Assembly: GCF_000760935.2 (NCBI RefSeq)
Contig: NZ_CP049744.1
Location: forward strand, 1,763,501 to 1,827,500
From: Rhodococcoides fascians A25f
GTDB lineage: Bacteria; Actinomycetota; Actinomycetes; Mycobacteriales; Mycobacteriaceae
Reading direction: 5' to 3'
DNA length: 64,000 nucleotides
Positions 42,141 through 51,757 of the stretch are shown piece by piece. The notes below the pieces were generated by a model. That model ran no database searches. It was not told where the DNA came from and saw only the letters and a list, made by a program, of their open reading frames with translations. Both the position numbers and the translations under genes were made by a program. Every line of letters begins with the position of its first letter. The first letter of the stretch is position 1.

Positions 42141-43793
42141 ATGCACGCTGAGTCTGCGCTTTCCAGAAGGACGTTTCTTCGCTCGTCGTCGGTGGCCGTC
42201 GCGGTGGCCGGAGTCGCCACGACACTGCCTGCCACTGCTCACGCACAGGGCAGCGACCGAGGCTTCCTCCACGGCGTCGCATCGGGAGATCCGTTACCCG
42301 ACGCGATCGTTCTCTGGACCCGCATCACCCCCACGCCCGACGCCACCCCGGGCTCCGGCGTCGGCCCGCAGGTGTCGGTGACGTGGCGGATCTCCCGTAG
42401 TGCAGACATGGGTGACGTCGTCTCCTCCGGCACCGTCTCGACCGGCCCCGATACCGATCACACCGTCAAGGTCGACGTCGACGCCCTCAGCGCAGGCACC
42501 ACGTACTTCTACGACTTCCGGACGAGCGACGCGGCATCGGCCGTCGGGACCACGCACACCGCACCGGCCAACAATGCCGACATCGATGCGATGCGATTCG
42601 GCGTCGTCTCGTGCTCCAACTGGGAGTCGGGCTACTTCGGTGCCTACCGGCATTTGGCCGCCAGGACGGACTTGGACGCCATCGTGCACCTCGGCGACTA
42701 CATCTACGAGTACGAGACGGGCGGCTTCCCGGGGCGCGACGGCGTCGTGCGGCAGCATTCGCCCACGCACGAGATAGTCACGCTCGCCGATTACCGCCAG
42801 CGGCACGGCCAGTACAAGTCCGACCCGGATCTGCAGGCCGCCCACGTCGACGTCCCGTGGATCTGCACGTGGGACGACCACGAGTCGGCCAACGATGCGT
42901 ACGACGGCGGCGCCGAGAACCACACTCCGGCCACCGAGGGTGATTGGTACACGCGCAAGGCCAATTCGGAGCAGGCCTACTACGAGTGGATGCCGGTACG
43001 CGCGGCAGGAACCGCGACCAACCGTCACCTGTACCGCAGGCTCCGGTTCGGCAACTTGCTCGAACTCTCGATGCTGGACCTGCGGACCTACCGCTCGCAG
43101 CAGGTGTTGCCGTTCAACGGCCCCGAGGTCGATTCGCCGAACCGGACCATCACCGGTGCCGAGCAGATGCAGTGGCTCACCGACGGCATCGTCTCGTCGC
43201 CGACGCAGTGGAAGATCGTCGGCAATCCGGTGATGATCACGCCCACCCTGATCCCGCCGCTCGACCGGGACGCAGCCAGGGCGGTCACCTCGCTGCTCGG
43301 CATTCCCGAGGGCGGTCTGCCCTACAACGCCGATCCATGGGACGGATACACCGCCGACCGCCGCAAGCTGCTCGGAGCGATCGTCGATGCAGGCGTCGAC
43401 AACACGGTCTTCATCACCGGCGACATCCACTCGGCCTGGGCCTGCGAGGTGCCTCTCGACGCGGCGCACTACGCAACGACGGAGCCTGCTGCCACCGAGC
43501 TGGTCGTCACCTCGGTGAGCTCGGCCAACATCGACGATCTGACGCAAGCTCCGCCGCACACGCTGGGCCGGGTCGCCGAGGAAGCATTCAAGGCACTCAA
43601 CCACCACGTGAAGTTCGTAGACCTCGACAGCCACGGGTTCGGCGTCTTCGAGGTCACCAAGACGGCGGCTCGGATGGACCACTGGTTCCTCACCGCCAAG
43701 GAGGATCCGCAGACCGCGGTGTACTGGGGAGCGGGCTTCACCGTCGACTCCGGCACTCAGCGCGTTCGGGCGGCAGCGCCACCATTGGGCTGA
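42141..43793 (+). CDS. phoD: PhoD-family alkaline phosphatase/phosphodiesterase
   Basis: A 550-residue secreted metallophosphatase. A twin-arginine signal (SRRTFLRSSSVAVAVAG, near 8-24, cleaved around ATAHA-Q) exports the folded enzyme. An N-terminal Fn3-like PhoD domain (about 40-150) precedes the catalytic domain with VHLGDYIYEYE, CTWDDHESANDAY and ITGDIHSAW, the metal-binding Asp/Asn/His set for the Fe/Ca centre of PhoD enzymes. It releases phosphate from mono- and diesters. ATG 42141 is used; an ATG at 42128 stops at once. No obvious Pho box was found. Divergent from the photolyase. Confidence 0.92.
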   Translation: MHAESALSRRTFLRSSSVAVAVAGVATTLPATAHAQGSDRGFLHGVASGDPLPDAIVLWTRITPTPDATPGSGVGPQVSVTWRISRSADMGDVVSSGTVSTGPDTDHTVKVDVDALSAGTTYFYDFRTSDAASAVGTTHTAPANNADIDAMRFGVVSCSNWESGYFGAYRHLAARTDLDAIVHLGDYIYEYETGGFPGRDGVVRQHSPTHEIVTLADYRQRHGQYKSDPDLQAAHVDVPWICTWDDHESANDAYDGGAENHTPATEGDWYTRKANSEQAYYEWMPVRAAGTATNRHLYRRLRFGNLLELSMLDLRTYRSQQVLPFNGPEVDSPNRTITGAEQMQWLTDGIVSSPTQWKIVGNPVMITPTLIPPLDRDAARAVTSLLGIPEGGLPYNADPWDGYTADRRKLLGAIVDAGVDNTVFITGDIHSAWACEVPLDAAHYATTEPAATELVVTSVSSANIDDLTQAPPHTLGRVAEEAFKALNHHVKFVDLDSHGFGVFEVTKTAARMDHWFLTAKEDPQTAVYWGAGFTVDSGTQRVRAAAPPLG

Positions 43794-43811
43794 CACGCCA
43801 TACTGGACAGC

Positions 43812-44654
43812 GTGGCTGTACCGAAAATCGTCCTGTTCTACGTGTTCACTCCGCTGCCCGATCCCGAAGCGATCAGGCTGTGGCAACAGTCGCTGGCCGC
43901 GTCGAACAACCTGACCGGACGCATCCTCATCTCCGAACACGGCATCAACGCGACGGTGGGCGGCGACGTCGACGACGTCAAGAGGTACGTCCGCGGCACC
44001 CGCAGCTATCCGGCCTTCAATGCGGCCGACATCAAGTGGTCCGACGGCCTCGGCAACGACTTCCCGCGGTTGTCCGTCCGAGTCCGGGACGAGGTCGTCA
44101 CGTTCGGAGCCCCCGGGGAACTGAAGGTCGACGCCGACGGCGTGGTCGGCGGTGGCACTCATCTGAGCCCGGAGCAGGTGCACGAGCTCGTCGATTCCCG
44201 GGGCGACGACGTCGTCTTCTTCGACGGCCGCAACGCTTTCGAAGCCGAGATCGGAAAGTTCAAGAATGCTGTCGTCCCCGACGTCGAGACGACGAAGGAC
44301 TTCGTCTCGCAGCTCGATTCCGGTGCGTACGACCATCTGAAGAAGTCCCCGGTGGTCACGTACTGCACAGGAGGAGTGCGGTGTGAGGTGCTGTCTTCGC
44401 TGATGGTGGCCCGTGGGTTCGAGGAGGTCTATCAGCTCGACGGCGGAATCGTCCGATACGCAGAGACTTTCGGTGACGACGCGCTCTGGGAGGGCTCGCT
44501 GTTCGTCTTCGACAAGCGGATGGCGCAGAATTTCTCCGACCACACCGCCGTCATCGGTCGGTGCAGTGCCTGCGGCAATCCGACGTCGCGGTATCAGGAC
44601 TTCGACGGTGATGCCGGCCGTGGTTTGCGGTTGATCTGTCTCGATTGCGCCTGA
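43812..44654 (+). CDS. trhO: tRNA uridine(34) hydroxylase (rhodanese-fold TrhO/YceA)
   Basis: A 280-residue TrhO-family protein that uses O2 to hydroxylate U34 of certain tRNAs on the way to 5-oxyacetyl/methoxyuridine. An N-terminal acylphosphatase-like domain (about 1-95) precedes a rhodanese domain with [11 protein letters not shown] (C185, C191). The C-terminal C-x2-C-type cysteines (RCSACGNP and ICLDCA) add a probable zinc site. Start is GTG 43812, 18 nt after the PhoD stop. It abuts the RluA gene with no gap (tgaGTG), so the two RNA-modification genes are co-transcribed. Confidence 0.92.
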   Translation: MAVPKIVLFYVFTPLPDPEAIRLWQQSLAASNNLTGRILISEHGINATVGGDVDDVKRYVRGTRSYPAFNAADIKWSDGLGNDFPRLSVRVRDEVVTFGAPGELKVDADGVVGGGTHLSPEQVHELVDSRGDDVVFFDGRNAFEAEIGKFKNAVVPDVETTKDFVSQLDSGAYDHLKKSPVVTYCTGGVRCEVLSSLMVARGFEEVYQLDGGIVRYAETFGDDALWEGSLFVFDKRMAQNFSDHTAVIGRCSACGNPTSRYQDFDGDAGRGLRLICLDCA

Positions 44655-45533
44655 GTGATGCTGCCTTTTCGGGACGGTCTCGCGCCTCTGAGACTGCTTC
44701 TACCGCATGGTGATCCGGCTACCACGATCGCGGAGTATCTGGAACGTGAGATGCCCGAGGACGACTGGCGGCGGGCCATGCGCGACGCCGAAGTGGTCGA
44801 CGAGAAGAGCAGACCGATCTCCGACGCGACGCGGTACCGCGCAGGCAGTCAGGTGTACTTCTATCGCGTGCCAGCGCAAGAGGTTTCGGTTCCGTTCGAG
44901 ATCGGCATCCTGCACGAGGACGACGATCTGCTGGTGGTCGACAAGCCGCACTTCCTCGCCACCATCCCGCGTGGTCGGCACGTCACCCAAACCGCGACCG
45001 TGCGGTTACGCAACCAGTTCGACTGCCCCGACCTCACGCCGGCGCACCGACTCGATCGTGCCACCGCTGGGGTGCTGCTCTTCACCAAGACCAAGCATGC
45101 CCGACGGCCGTATCAGGAACTCTTCTCGACGCGAAACGTCATCAAGGAATACGAGGCGATCGCGGGATTCGATGCGGCGCTGCAGTTTCCGCGCATCGTA
45201 CGGAGTCGAATACTCAAGGAGCACGGGGTCATGACGGCGTACGAGGAGCCGGGGGAGTCGAACAGCGAGACGCGTATCGAACTCGTCGAAACGTTCGGTG
45301 ATCGCGCCCGCTATCGACTGTTTCCCGAGACGGGCAAGACCCATCAGCTACGGATTCACCTGTCCTCGTTGGGAATTCCGATCGAGAACGACCCGTACTA
45401 TCCGGTGTTCACCTCGGTTCCGGCCGATGACTTCACCAGACCCTTGCAGCTCCTCGCCCGGGCACTGAACTTCACGGACCCGCTGACCGGTGGGGCCAGG
45501 CGCTTCGTCAGCGCCCGCGTACTCGAGGTCTGA
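44655..45533 (+). CDS. RluA-family pseudouridine synthase
   Basis: A 292-residue RNA pseudouridine synthase. The catalytic Asp lies in HRLDRATAGVLLFTK (near 132-146); KEYEAI and TGKTHQLRIHLSSLGIPI follow as expected. The N-terminal ~80 residues are S4-less and resemble the RluC/RluD-like actinobacterial members. The target uridine (rRNA or tRNA) cannot be told. GTG 44655 or ATG 44658 are equally possible starts immediately after the trhO stop; both give the same protein within one residue. Confidence 0.9.
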   Translation: MMLPFRDGLAPLRLLLPHGDPATTIAEYLEREMPEDDWRRAMRDAEVVDEKSRPISDATRYRAGSQVYFYRVPAQEVSVPFEIGILHEDDDLLVVDKPHFLATIPRGRHVTQTATVRLRNQFDCPDLTPAHRLDRATAGVLLFTKTKHARRPYQELFSTRNVIKEYEAIAGFDAALQFPRIVRSRILKEHGVMTAYEEPGESNSETRIELVETFGDRARYRLFPETGKTHQLRIHLSSLGIPIENDPYYPVFTSVPADDFTRPLQLLARALNFTDPLTGGARRFVSARVLEV

Positions 45534-45631
45534 CGGGCTTCGAATCGTTCGTTCGGACGATTGTGACGATTCGGGCGCGAGACTAGCGTCGCGTTCGGAA
45601 CGTGTTCGACGGAATCGAAGAGGAGTACAGC

Positions 45632-45844
45632 GTGAAGCGTCGTATTGCTGTCGTGTTGGGAGCCGCAGTCATCGCCGTAGCATCGCCTGCGGTCGCGGTA
45701 GCCGATACCGGAAGCGCAAGCACCGGTAGCTCGAGCGGAGCGATTTCGGATCTGTCTCGGTTGTGGGAGGCCTGCGCGCTCACCATCTTCACGGGACAGT
45801 GCACCGGAATCGTGGCCACGATTCCTCAGTACAACCTCCCCTGA
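45632..45844 (+). CDS. Small secreted protein of unknown function
   Basis: A 70-residue protein from GTG 45632, preceded by GAAGAGGAG. It has a classical Sec signal (KRR, hydrophobic 5-20, likely cut after PAVAVA near 24) leaving a mature peptide of about 46 residues with a Ser/Gly-rich start and two cysteines in EACALTIFTGQCTG, able to form one disulfide. Mycolic-acid actinomycetes encode many such short exported peptides of unknown role. The in-frame GTG at 45602 would add ten residues ahead of the signal and is less likely. Confidence 0.7.
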   Translation: MKRRIAVVLGAAVIAVASPAVAVADTGSASTGSSSGAISDLSRLWEACALTIFTGQCTGIVATIPQYNLP

Positions 45845-45877
45845 ACCGACAAACGCGCGCGCATTCGCCAGACGCTT

Positions 45878-45927
45878 GCGGAATGGGTAACCATTCCGCG
45901 AGCATCCAGCAAACGCGCGCGCGTTTG
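45878..45927. terminator. Tandem palindromes between convergent genes
   Basis: First hairpin GCGGAATGG-GTAA-CCATTCCGC (45878-45899); second an 18-bp perfect palindrome built from CAAACGCGC (45910-45927). The word AAACGCGCGCGC also occurs at 45851-45862. They lie between the small secreted protein and the carboxylase stop and probably terminate both. Confidence 0.7.
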
Positions 45928-45941
45928 CGTCGAGCCAGGCC

Positions 45942-48900
45942 CTACTTTGCCAGCGACCGCGCCATTCCGCGTTCGATGGCGGCGACCAGCTGCGGGCGCA
46001 GTTCGGCGGCGGGGACGATGTGGTGCACCGATCCGACGTTCTGCGCGCGCTGGATGTTGTGGATGGCCTCGAATTCGGCTGCCACTTCACCCAGTTTGGC
46101 GTTGCGGGCGTTCGCTCGCACGGTGCCGAGCTCGACGCGCAGGGCCGAGCGGGTGGCGTCGTCCTCGGCTGCGTTCAGTCGTGCTTCGAGTTCCTTGACC
46201 TCGGAGTCGGCTGCGGTGCGGGCGTTGACGTCGCGGGTGAACACCACTGCTGCTGCCGGGGCACCGCCGAGTACGGAGGCGAAGGACCCCTCGACGGCGA
46301 GGACTTCCATGTTGTCGTTGAGCGCTCCGGAGAACACCACGAACGCGCCGCCGTGGTAGCGCGAGACGACACAGAACACGACCGGTCCGTCGAAGTTGAC
46401 GATGGCGCGGCCGATTTCGGCTCCGTATTCGAGCTGGATGTTGCGCAGCGATTCCGGTGATCCGTCGAAGCCGGAGAGGTTTGCCAGCACCACGATCGGC
46501 CGGCTTCCGCTGGCGGCGTTGATGGCGCGAGCGGTCTTCTTCGACGAGTTCGGGAACAGGGTGCCCGAGGTCCACTGATCGGGGCCGTCGGAGGGGAACC
46601 AGCCCTTGCGGGGGATGGCCCGTGACTCGATACCGATGACGGACACCGGGATTCCGGCGAGGTGGGCGTCGAACACCACGGAGGTGTCGGCGTCGGCCAT
46701 GTCGGCCCAACGCTCGAGCACCGAGTGGTCCTGGTCCACCACGGCGCGCATCACGGTGCGAATGTCGAACGGCTTCTTGCGGTCGGGGTTGGTGACCGAG
46801 GAGAAGATGTCGCCGACGGTGGTGAAGTCGCTCGACGGGTGCACGTGCGGGTAGGTGCGCACGTCGCGCTCGGTCGGGTCCGCGGTGGCTGCTCGACGTG
46901 GGAAGCGTTCTCCCGGAGCCGCATACGCGTGGTCGTAGTGCGCGAACAGGATGTCGCACGCGGCCCGCAGGTTCGGTGCCCAGTACTGCGCCTGGCCGTT
47001 GGGGCCCATGACGCGGTCGTAGCCGCCGATACCGAAGTTGTCCTCGGCCGAGACGCCACCGGAGTAGTCCAGGGACTGCTTTCCGGTGAGCACCATCGCA
47101 CTGTCGGGGGTCATCACCAGGATGCCCTTGGTGTGGGTGAGCATGGTGGCTTCGGCGTTCCAGTACGGCTGTGCGCCGACGTTGATGCCCGCGACCACGA
47201 TGTTGATCTCACCGCCGGCCTGGGTGAAGGTGATGATGCGACGCAGGCCGCGCGAGACCCAGTCCATGTTCTCGGTGCCCGATTCCATGGAAATCGTTGC
47301 ACCGGAGGACAATGCGAACCACTCGACAGGTGCGCCGAGTTGCTCGGCGAGGTCGATGGCCGCGACGATCCGCGAGCACTCGGCTTCGGCGACGGTGCCG
47401 AGTGCCTTGGTCGGGTCGCCGAACAGTGCGACGCGGGTGATGCCCTCGGGGTACTTGGCGGTCGGTGTGGTCGCGAGACCGACGATGACGCCTGCGGTGT
47501 TGCGGCCGTACGGACGATCGACCGGTGCGAGTACGCCGTCGGCGTCGAAGTCGTACTCGGTGAACGTGCCACCGTTGCTGCTCAGCAACGGAATCAACTC
47601 GTACGGGTACACGGTGCCGCGGGCTTGGGAGCGTTGCACCTTCTGGGTGTACTCGTCGAGTGGACGCATCGGCTCGGTCGGCGGCGGGGTGATCTTGGCG
47701 ACGATGCCTGCGCCGGATCGATACGACAGGCGCAACGCGACCTCGCGCGGTGTTGCGCCGGGTGTTTCGGCCAGGCGAGCGATGAGAGTGATCTCCTCGA
47801 GGCCTGCCCCGATCGTCAGCGGCGCGATGTGCCGGGCGATGGTGGCGATGCGGTCGGCAGGCACGTTCAGTACCGGCCAGACGTAGAGCACGACGCGGTT
47901 GGCGTCGAGGCGTTTCTTGCCGCGTCCGGCCTGGGCGCGGCGGATTCCGTCGAGGCAGGCTGCGACGGTGCGTTCGATCTCGGGTACGGCGACGATGTTG
48001 CCTGCGTCATCCAACTGTGTTGTGACACCGCGGATCTCGGCCAGGGCAACCAGTCGCTCGTCGGAGGGGTTGGCCTTCGACGTCAGGTGGAACAGGTACG
48101 TTCCGGCACTGGCAGGCAGGCGAACTCCGTCGAAGTTCTTCAGTCGCCACAGGTCCAGTCGCTGACCGGTCAGCGGGTGCATGTCCCGGATGATCGTGTC
48201 CTCGGCGAGGGGCTCGGATCCCTCGACCGTGGTGCGGCGGTAGGTCATCTTTCGGGTCGCGGATCCGAAGGCGGTCACGGTGACGCGACGCCAGCGGCCG
48301 GTGCTCGGGTGCGCGGCCAGTGCAGCCTGGAGTTGTTCCGAGAGGGCGTCGCCGTCCGTCGGCGCGTCCGGCCAGGACAGGTAGAGGTCCACGGCCAGGT
48401 GCTCCGGTGACGGCCCGGCGATGTCCTCGACAGCGTCGAGAGTGGCTGCGAGAGAATCGAAGTCGGTAGCCGTGGAGACAAGGTGCAGTCGCTCGCCCGA
48501 GAGCTCGAAGTTACCGGTGACGAAGTGCTTGCCGTCGCGGTCGAAGGCCTTGACGTCTTCGAGGGTGCGGATCTCGTAGTACTGGCGGGTGATCACCTCG
48601 AGCAGGGCACCGGGATCGGTGATCCGTTGTGCCAGCAGCTCGATCAACGGTTCCGGGGTAGCGACGAGAGCGGCAACGCGCGCCGAGTAATCGGCGGCGT
48701 CGGGGTTCTCGGCGAGGTACTGCAGGCTGCCGCGGACTCCGTCGTAGATCTTCTCTCGTGCGGTGCGGATCTGCGGCTCGTCGAACAGTCGGAAGCGCAG
48801 GTTGCGGGCGACGTCGCCGATGACGGGGTAGCGGGCCTGGGTGGCACCGATGAGTCGTTCGAGTACCTCGGCCATGGCCGGGGTGGCGTCGGGTTGTTCC

Positions 48901-51419
48901 GAGCAATCGCTGAGCCAGTGGCCGAGCAGAGCGGCGATGACCGGAACCTGGTTCTCCATGCGCTGCAGGGCGAGGAAGACGCGGTAGACGGCTTCTTCGA
49001 GCTCGGGTGTGCGACCTTCGTCGATGGCGGCGTCGTAGTGCGCCAGGGCGCGAGTGAGCTTGCCCCGGAACGATTCCGGCAGTCCCTGCACGTCTGCGTC
49101 GAGCGACTGCATGAACGAGTGGAAGTGCTCGCGAGGGGAGTGGACGCGCTCGTCGTTGCTCTCCTCGTCCATCGTCGGTCGGTTGCGCGAGAGTTCGCAG
49201 ATATCGGCGAATGTGTTCAGCAACGACAGTTCGGCACCGACGAGCTCCGAGTCGTTCCGCGGCACGTCGGCACGCAGAGTCTCGTAGGTGGACAACAGGT
49301 TTCGTGCGCGGGCTCCGCTGACGTCGAAACCGGTGATGAGTGCTGCGAGCTCGTCGAGGCGGTCCAGGGCGCGGCGTTGCGGCGAGCGCTGCGCGGCGTC
49401 GTCGATGCCACGGAACTGCACGCGCGGTGCCTGCTCGGAGACCTTCTGCTCACCGGCTTGATCGACGCGCAGCAGGGCCGCTCCCGCGTCGACCTGTCCG
49501 TTGACCGAGGCCAGCACCTCACGCACGGTGCCCGCGTACGGGGACCGGACGGCAGTTTCCATTTTCATCGACTCGAGGACGACGAGGGTCTGTCCCGCTT
49601 CGACGTCGTCTCCGACGGCGACCGGGACGGCGACGACGACGGCGGGGGCCGGTGCGCGGACCAGCCCGGCCTCGTCCTGGGAGATCTGGTGGCTGATGCC
49701 GTCGACCTCGACGAGGAAGTGGGCGGCTCCGGCGACGGTGACGACCTGGTAGCGACGGTCGCCGATGACCAGACGGCTCTCGTAGGTGCCGAGGCGTTCG
49801 ACGTCGACCTGCAACTCCCCGATGGCATCTCCGTCGATGCTGTAGCGGTGCGTGCCGGTCTGGCCTACTTCGATCTTGTAGGCCTGGCCCTGGTAGTTCA
49901 GTTCGACGGTGCGGCCGATGGCATGGGTGGCGCGCGGACGACCACCGCGAGCGGAGTTGAGGAACGCGGTGCGCTCGCGGCCCTCCTCGGCGTCGTAGGC
50001 ATCGATGGCCGCGGCGATGATGGCGATGTCCGCGACGGCCGTCGGGCCCACCTGGGAGCCGGCCTCGGTGCGGTCGAGCCAGCCGGTGTCGGCGGAGGCG
50101 GAGATGACTTCCTCGCGGTCGAGCAGGCTCAGCAGGAACGACTTGGTGGTGGTGCCGCCGTCGATGACGACGGTGGTCTCGCGTAGTGCGTTCCGCAACC
50201 GTGCGAGAGCTTCGCTGCGGTCGCGGCCCCAGGCGATCACCTTGGCGACCATCGAGTCGTAGTCGGGCGGGATCACGTCGCCCTGGGCGATACCGGTGTC
50301 GACGCGGATGCCGGTGCCGAGCGGGAACTTGAGCAGCTCGACCGTGCCGGGGGCCGGCGCGAAGCCGTTGTCGGCGTCCTCGGCGTTGAGGCGGGCCTCG
50401 ACGGCGTGACCGAACTCGGTGGGGCACTCGCCGGGCAGTGCTTGACCGTCGGCGACGAGGATCTGCAGCTTCACCAGGTCTATGCCGGTGGTGTACTCGG
50501 TGATGGGGTGCTCGACCTGGAGGCGGGTGTTGACCTCGAGGAACGTGAAGATCTTCTGCTCGGGCTGGTACAGGTACTCGACGGTGCCTGCGCCCTGGTA
50601 GCCGGCGGCTTTGACGAGCTCGGCGGACGCGGTGCGGAGCTGATCGGCCTGTTCCTTGGTCAGCAGCGGCGAGGAGGACTCCTCGATGACCTTCTGATTG
50701 CGGCGCTGGATCGAGCAGTCGCGCACACCCGGAGCCCAGACGTTGCCGTGGCTGTCGGCGATGACCTGTACCTCGACGTGGCGGGCATCGGTGACCAGAC
50801 GCTCCAGGAAGACGACCGGGTCGCCGAACGAACGCTCGGCCTCGCCCTGGGTGCGTTCGAGGGAGAGTTCGAGTTCGTCCTCGTGGAAGACCTTGCGGAT
50901 ACCGCGGCCACCGCCGCCGGAGCGGGCCTTGATGATCAGCGGGTAGCCGATCGCCGCTGCGTGACGACGGGCATCGGCGCGGGTCTCGACCGGTCCACCG
51001 GACCACGGTGCGACGGGGACGCCGACCTTTTCGGCGAGGATCTTCGCTTCGACCTTGTCGCCGAGCAGACGCATCGCGTCCGCGGACGGGCCGATGAAGG
51101 TGATGTTCAGTCGGGCGACGAGATCTGCGAACGTCGGGTCCTCGGCGACGAAGCCCCAGCCGACCCACACCGCGTCGGCACCGGACTCCACCAGCGCCGC
51201 CTCGAGGACGCTGTAGTCGAGGTACGCCGAGCCGCTTGCGGGCTTACGCAGCGTGACGGCCTCGTCGGCCTGGCGGACGAACATGGCCCGCTTCTCCGCC
51301 TCGGTGTGCAGCGCTACGGTGCGGATGCCGTAATCGTGTTCGGCGTTGAGCTCTCGGACGGCTCGGATCAGCCGTACTGCTGCCTCGCCTCGGTTGACTA
51401 CTGCAATCCGCTTGAACAA
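45942..51419 (-). CDS. Single-chain multidomain acyl-CoA carboxylase
   Basis: A 1825-residue biotin-dependent carboxylase carrying all activities in one chain. Residues 1-460 are biotin carboxylase (RIAVVNRGEAAVRLIRA, ATP-grasp loop with ARSGGGGRGIRK, ERLVTDARHVEVQ). A BCCP domain has the biotin lysine in ESMKMET near 618. About 450 residues of central helical region follow, then carboxyltransferase N and C halves (about 1230-1825; YPYELI, ATISMESGTENMDW, GRAIVNFDGPVVFCV, LNDNMEVLAVEGS). The order and central insert recall eukaryotic ACC. The product is malonyl-CoA or a longer carboxyacyl-CoA. Start is TTG 51419 with AAGAGAGA upstream. Confidence 0.9.
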   Translation of the reverse strand: MFKRIAVVNRGEAAVRLIRAVRELNAEHDYGIRTVALHTEAEKRAMFVRQADEAVTLRKPASGSAYLDYSVLEAALVESGADAVWVGWGFVAEDPTFADLVARLNITFIGPSADAMRLLGDKVEAKILAEKVGVPVAPWSGGPVETRADARRHAAAIGYPLIIKARSGGGGRGIRKVFHEDELELSLERTQGEAERSFGDPVVFLERLVTDARHVEVQVIADSHGNVWAPGVRDCSIQRRNQKVIEESSSPLLTKEQADQLRTASAELVKAAGYQGAGTVEYLYQPEQKIFTFLEVNTRLQVEHPITEYTTGIDLVKLQILVADGQALPGECPTEFGHAVEARLNAEDADNGFAPAPGTVELLKFPLGTGIRVDTGIAQGDVIPPDYDSMVAKVIAWGRDRSEALARLRNALRETTVVIDGGTTTKSFLLSLLDREEVISASADTGWLDRTEAGSQVGPTAVADIAIIAAAIDAYDAEEGRERTAFLNSARGGRPRATHAIGRTVELNYQGQAYKIEVGQTGTHRYSIDGDAIGELQVDVERLGTYESRLVIGDRRYQVVTVAGAAHFLVEVDGISHQISQDEAGLVRAPAPAVVVAVPVAVGDDVEAGQTLVVLESMKMETAVRSPYAGTVREVLASVNGQVDAGAALLRVDQAGEQKVSEQAPRVQFRGIDDAAQRSPQRRALDRLDELAALITGFDVSGARARNLLSTYETLRADVPRNDSELVGAELSLLNTFADICELSRNRPTMDEESNDERVHSPREHFHSFMQSLDADVQGLPESFRGKLTRALAHYDAAIDEGRTPELEEAVYRVFLALQRMENQVPVIAALLGHWLSDCSEQPDATPAMAEVLERLIGATQARYPVIGDVARNLRFRLFDEPQIRTAREKIYDGVRGSLQYLAENPDAADYSARVAALVATPEPLIELLAQRITDPGALLEVITRQYYEIRTLEDVKAFDRDGKHFVTGNFELSGERLHLVSTATDFDSLAATLDAVEDIAGPSPEHLAVDLYLSWPDAPTDGDALSEQLQAALAAHPSTGRWRRVTVTAFGSATRKMTYRRTTVEGSEPLAEDTIIRDMHPLTGQRLDLWRLKNFDGVRLPASAGTYLFHLTSKANPSDERLVALAEIRGVTTQLDDAGNIVAVPEIERTVAACLDGIRRAQAGRGKKRLDANRVVLYVWPVLNVPADRIATIARHIAPLTIGAGLEEITLIARLAETPGATPREVALRLSYRSGAGIVAKITPPPTEPMRPLDEYTQKVQRSQARGTVYPYELIPLLSSNGGTFTEYDFDADGVLAPVDRPYGRNTAGVIVGLATTPTAKYPEGITRVALFGDPTKALGTVAEAECSRIVAAIDLAEQLGAPVEWFALSSGATISMESGTENMDWVSRGLRRIITFTQAGGEINIVVAGINVGAQPYWNAEATMLTHTKGILVMTPDSAMVLTGKQSLDYSGGVSAEDNFGIGGYDRVMGPNGQAQYWAPNLRAACDILFAHYDHAYAAPGERFPRRAATADPTERDVRTYPHVHPSSDFTTVGDIFSSVTNPDRKKPFDIRTVMRAVVDQDHSVLERWADMADADTSVVFDAHLAGIPVSVIGIESRAIPRKGWFPSDGPDQWTSGTLFPNSSKKTARAINAASGSRPIVVLANLSGFDGSPESLRNIQLEYGAEIGRAIVNFDGPVVFCVVSRYHGGAFVVFSGALNDNMEVLAVEGSFASVLGGAPAAAVVFTRDVNARTAADSEVKELEARLNAAEDDATRSALRVELGTVRANARNAKLGEVAAEFEAIHNIQRAQNVGSVHHIVPAAELRPQLVAAIERGMARSLAK

Positions 51420-51506
51420 CGTATCTCTCTTCGCTCGGTATGGGCGCACTTCGTCGGTGCACTCTCGATGGAACGTGGATTGGTGCTGAGCATGTCCGTT
51501 CATGTG

Positions 51507-51540
51507 TCATCGGGTCGTTCCGCAGGCTCCACTCCTACGC
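51507..51540. repeat. Dispersed intergenic repeat, copy 4
   Basis: 34 bp identical to 3646-3679, sharing the 23-bp core with 9635-9657. It lies 88-121 bp upstream of the carboxylase start, in the predicted leader. Confidence 0.8.
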
Positions 51541-51680
51541 TCATGCAGCACTCCGACCGACCTATTCTAACTGCAATGCGCCCCCGTGCATCGCCAACGA
51601 CGTTCGGCGTGAGTGTGATTGATCACCAAGATCGGAATTATCCTCTGTGACAACCTATTTCGACTCCCTTCGGACGGTGC

Positions 51681-51713
51681 TACCGGGCAGTAACACTCTC
51701 GTACCCGCGAGTA
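51681..51713. promoter_or_regulatory. Pair of TACC...GTA dyads (sites A and B)
   Basis: TACCGGGCAGTA (51681-51692) and TACCCGCGAGTA (51702-51713), 21 bp start to start, about two helical turns. They lie just upstream of the -10-like box at 51638-51643 on the carboxylase strand. Inferred operators. Confidence 0.6.
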
Positions 51714-51757
51714 GCGTTGGCGTAACAGCTAATTCGCTGTTCGGACACCCACGTTCC

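Noticed and set aside
46662..50186. Two plus-strand frames of over 560 codons opposite the carboxylase
   Set aside because: Shadows of the carboxylase; no motifs, no ribosome sites and overlapping a well-supported gene.
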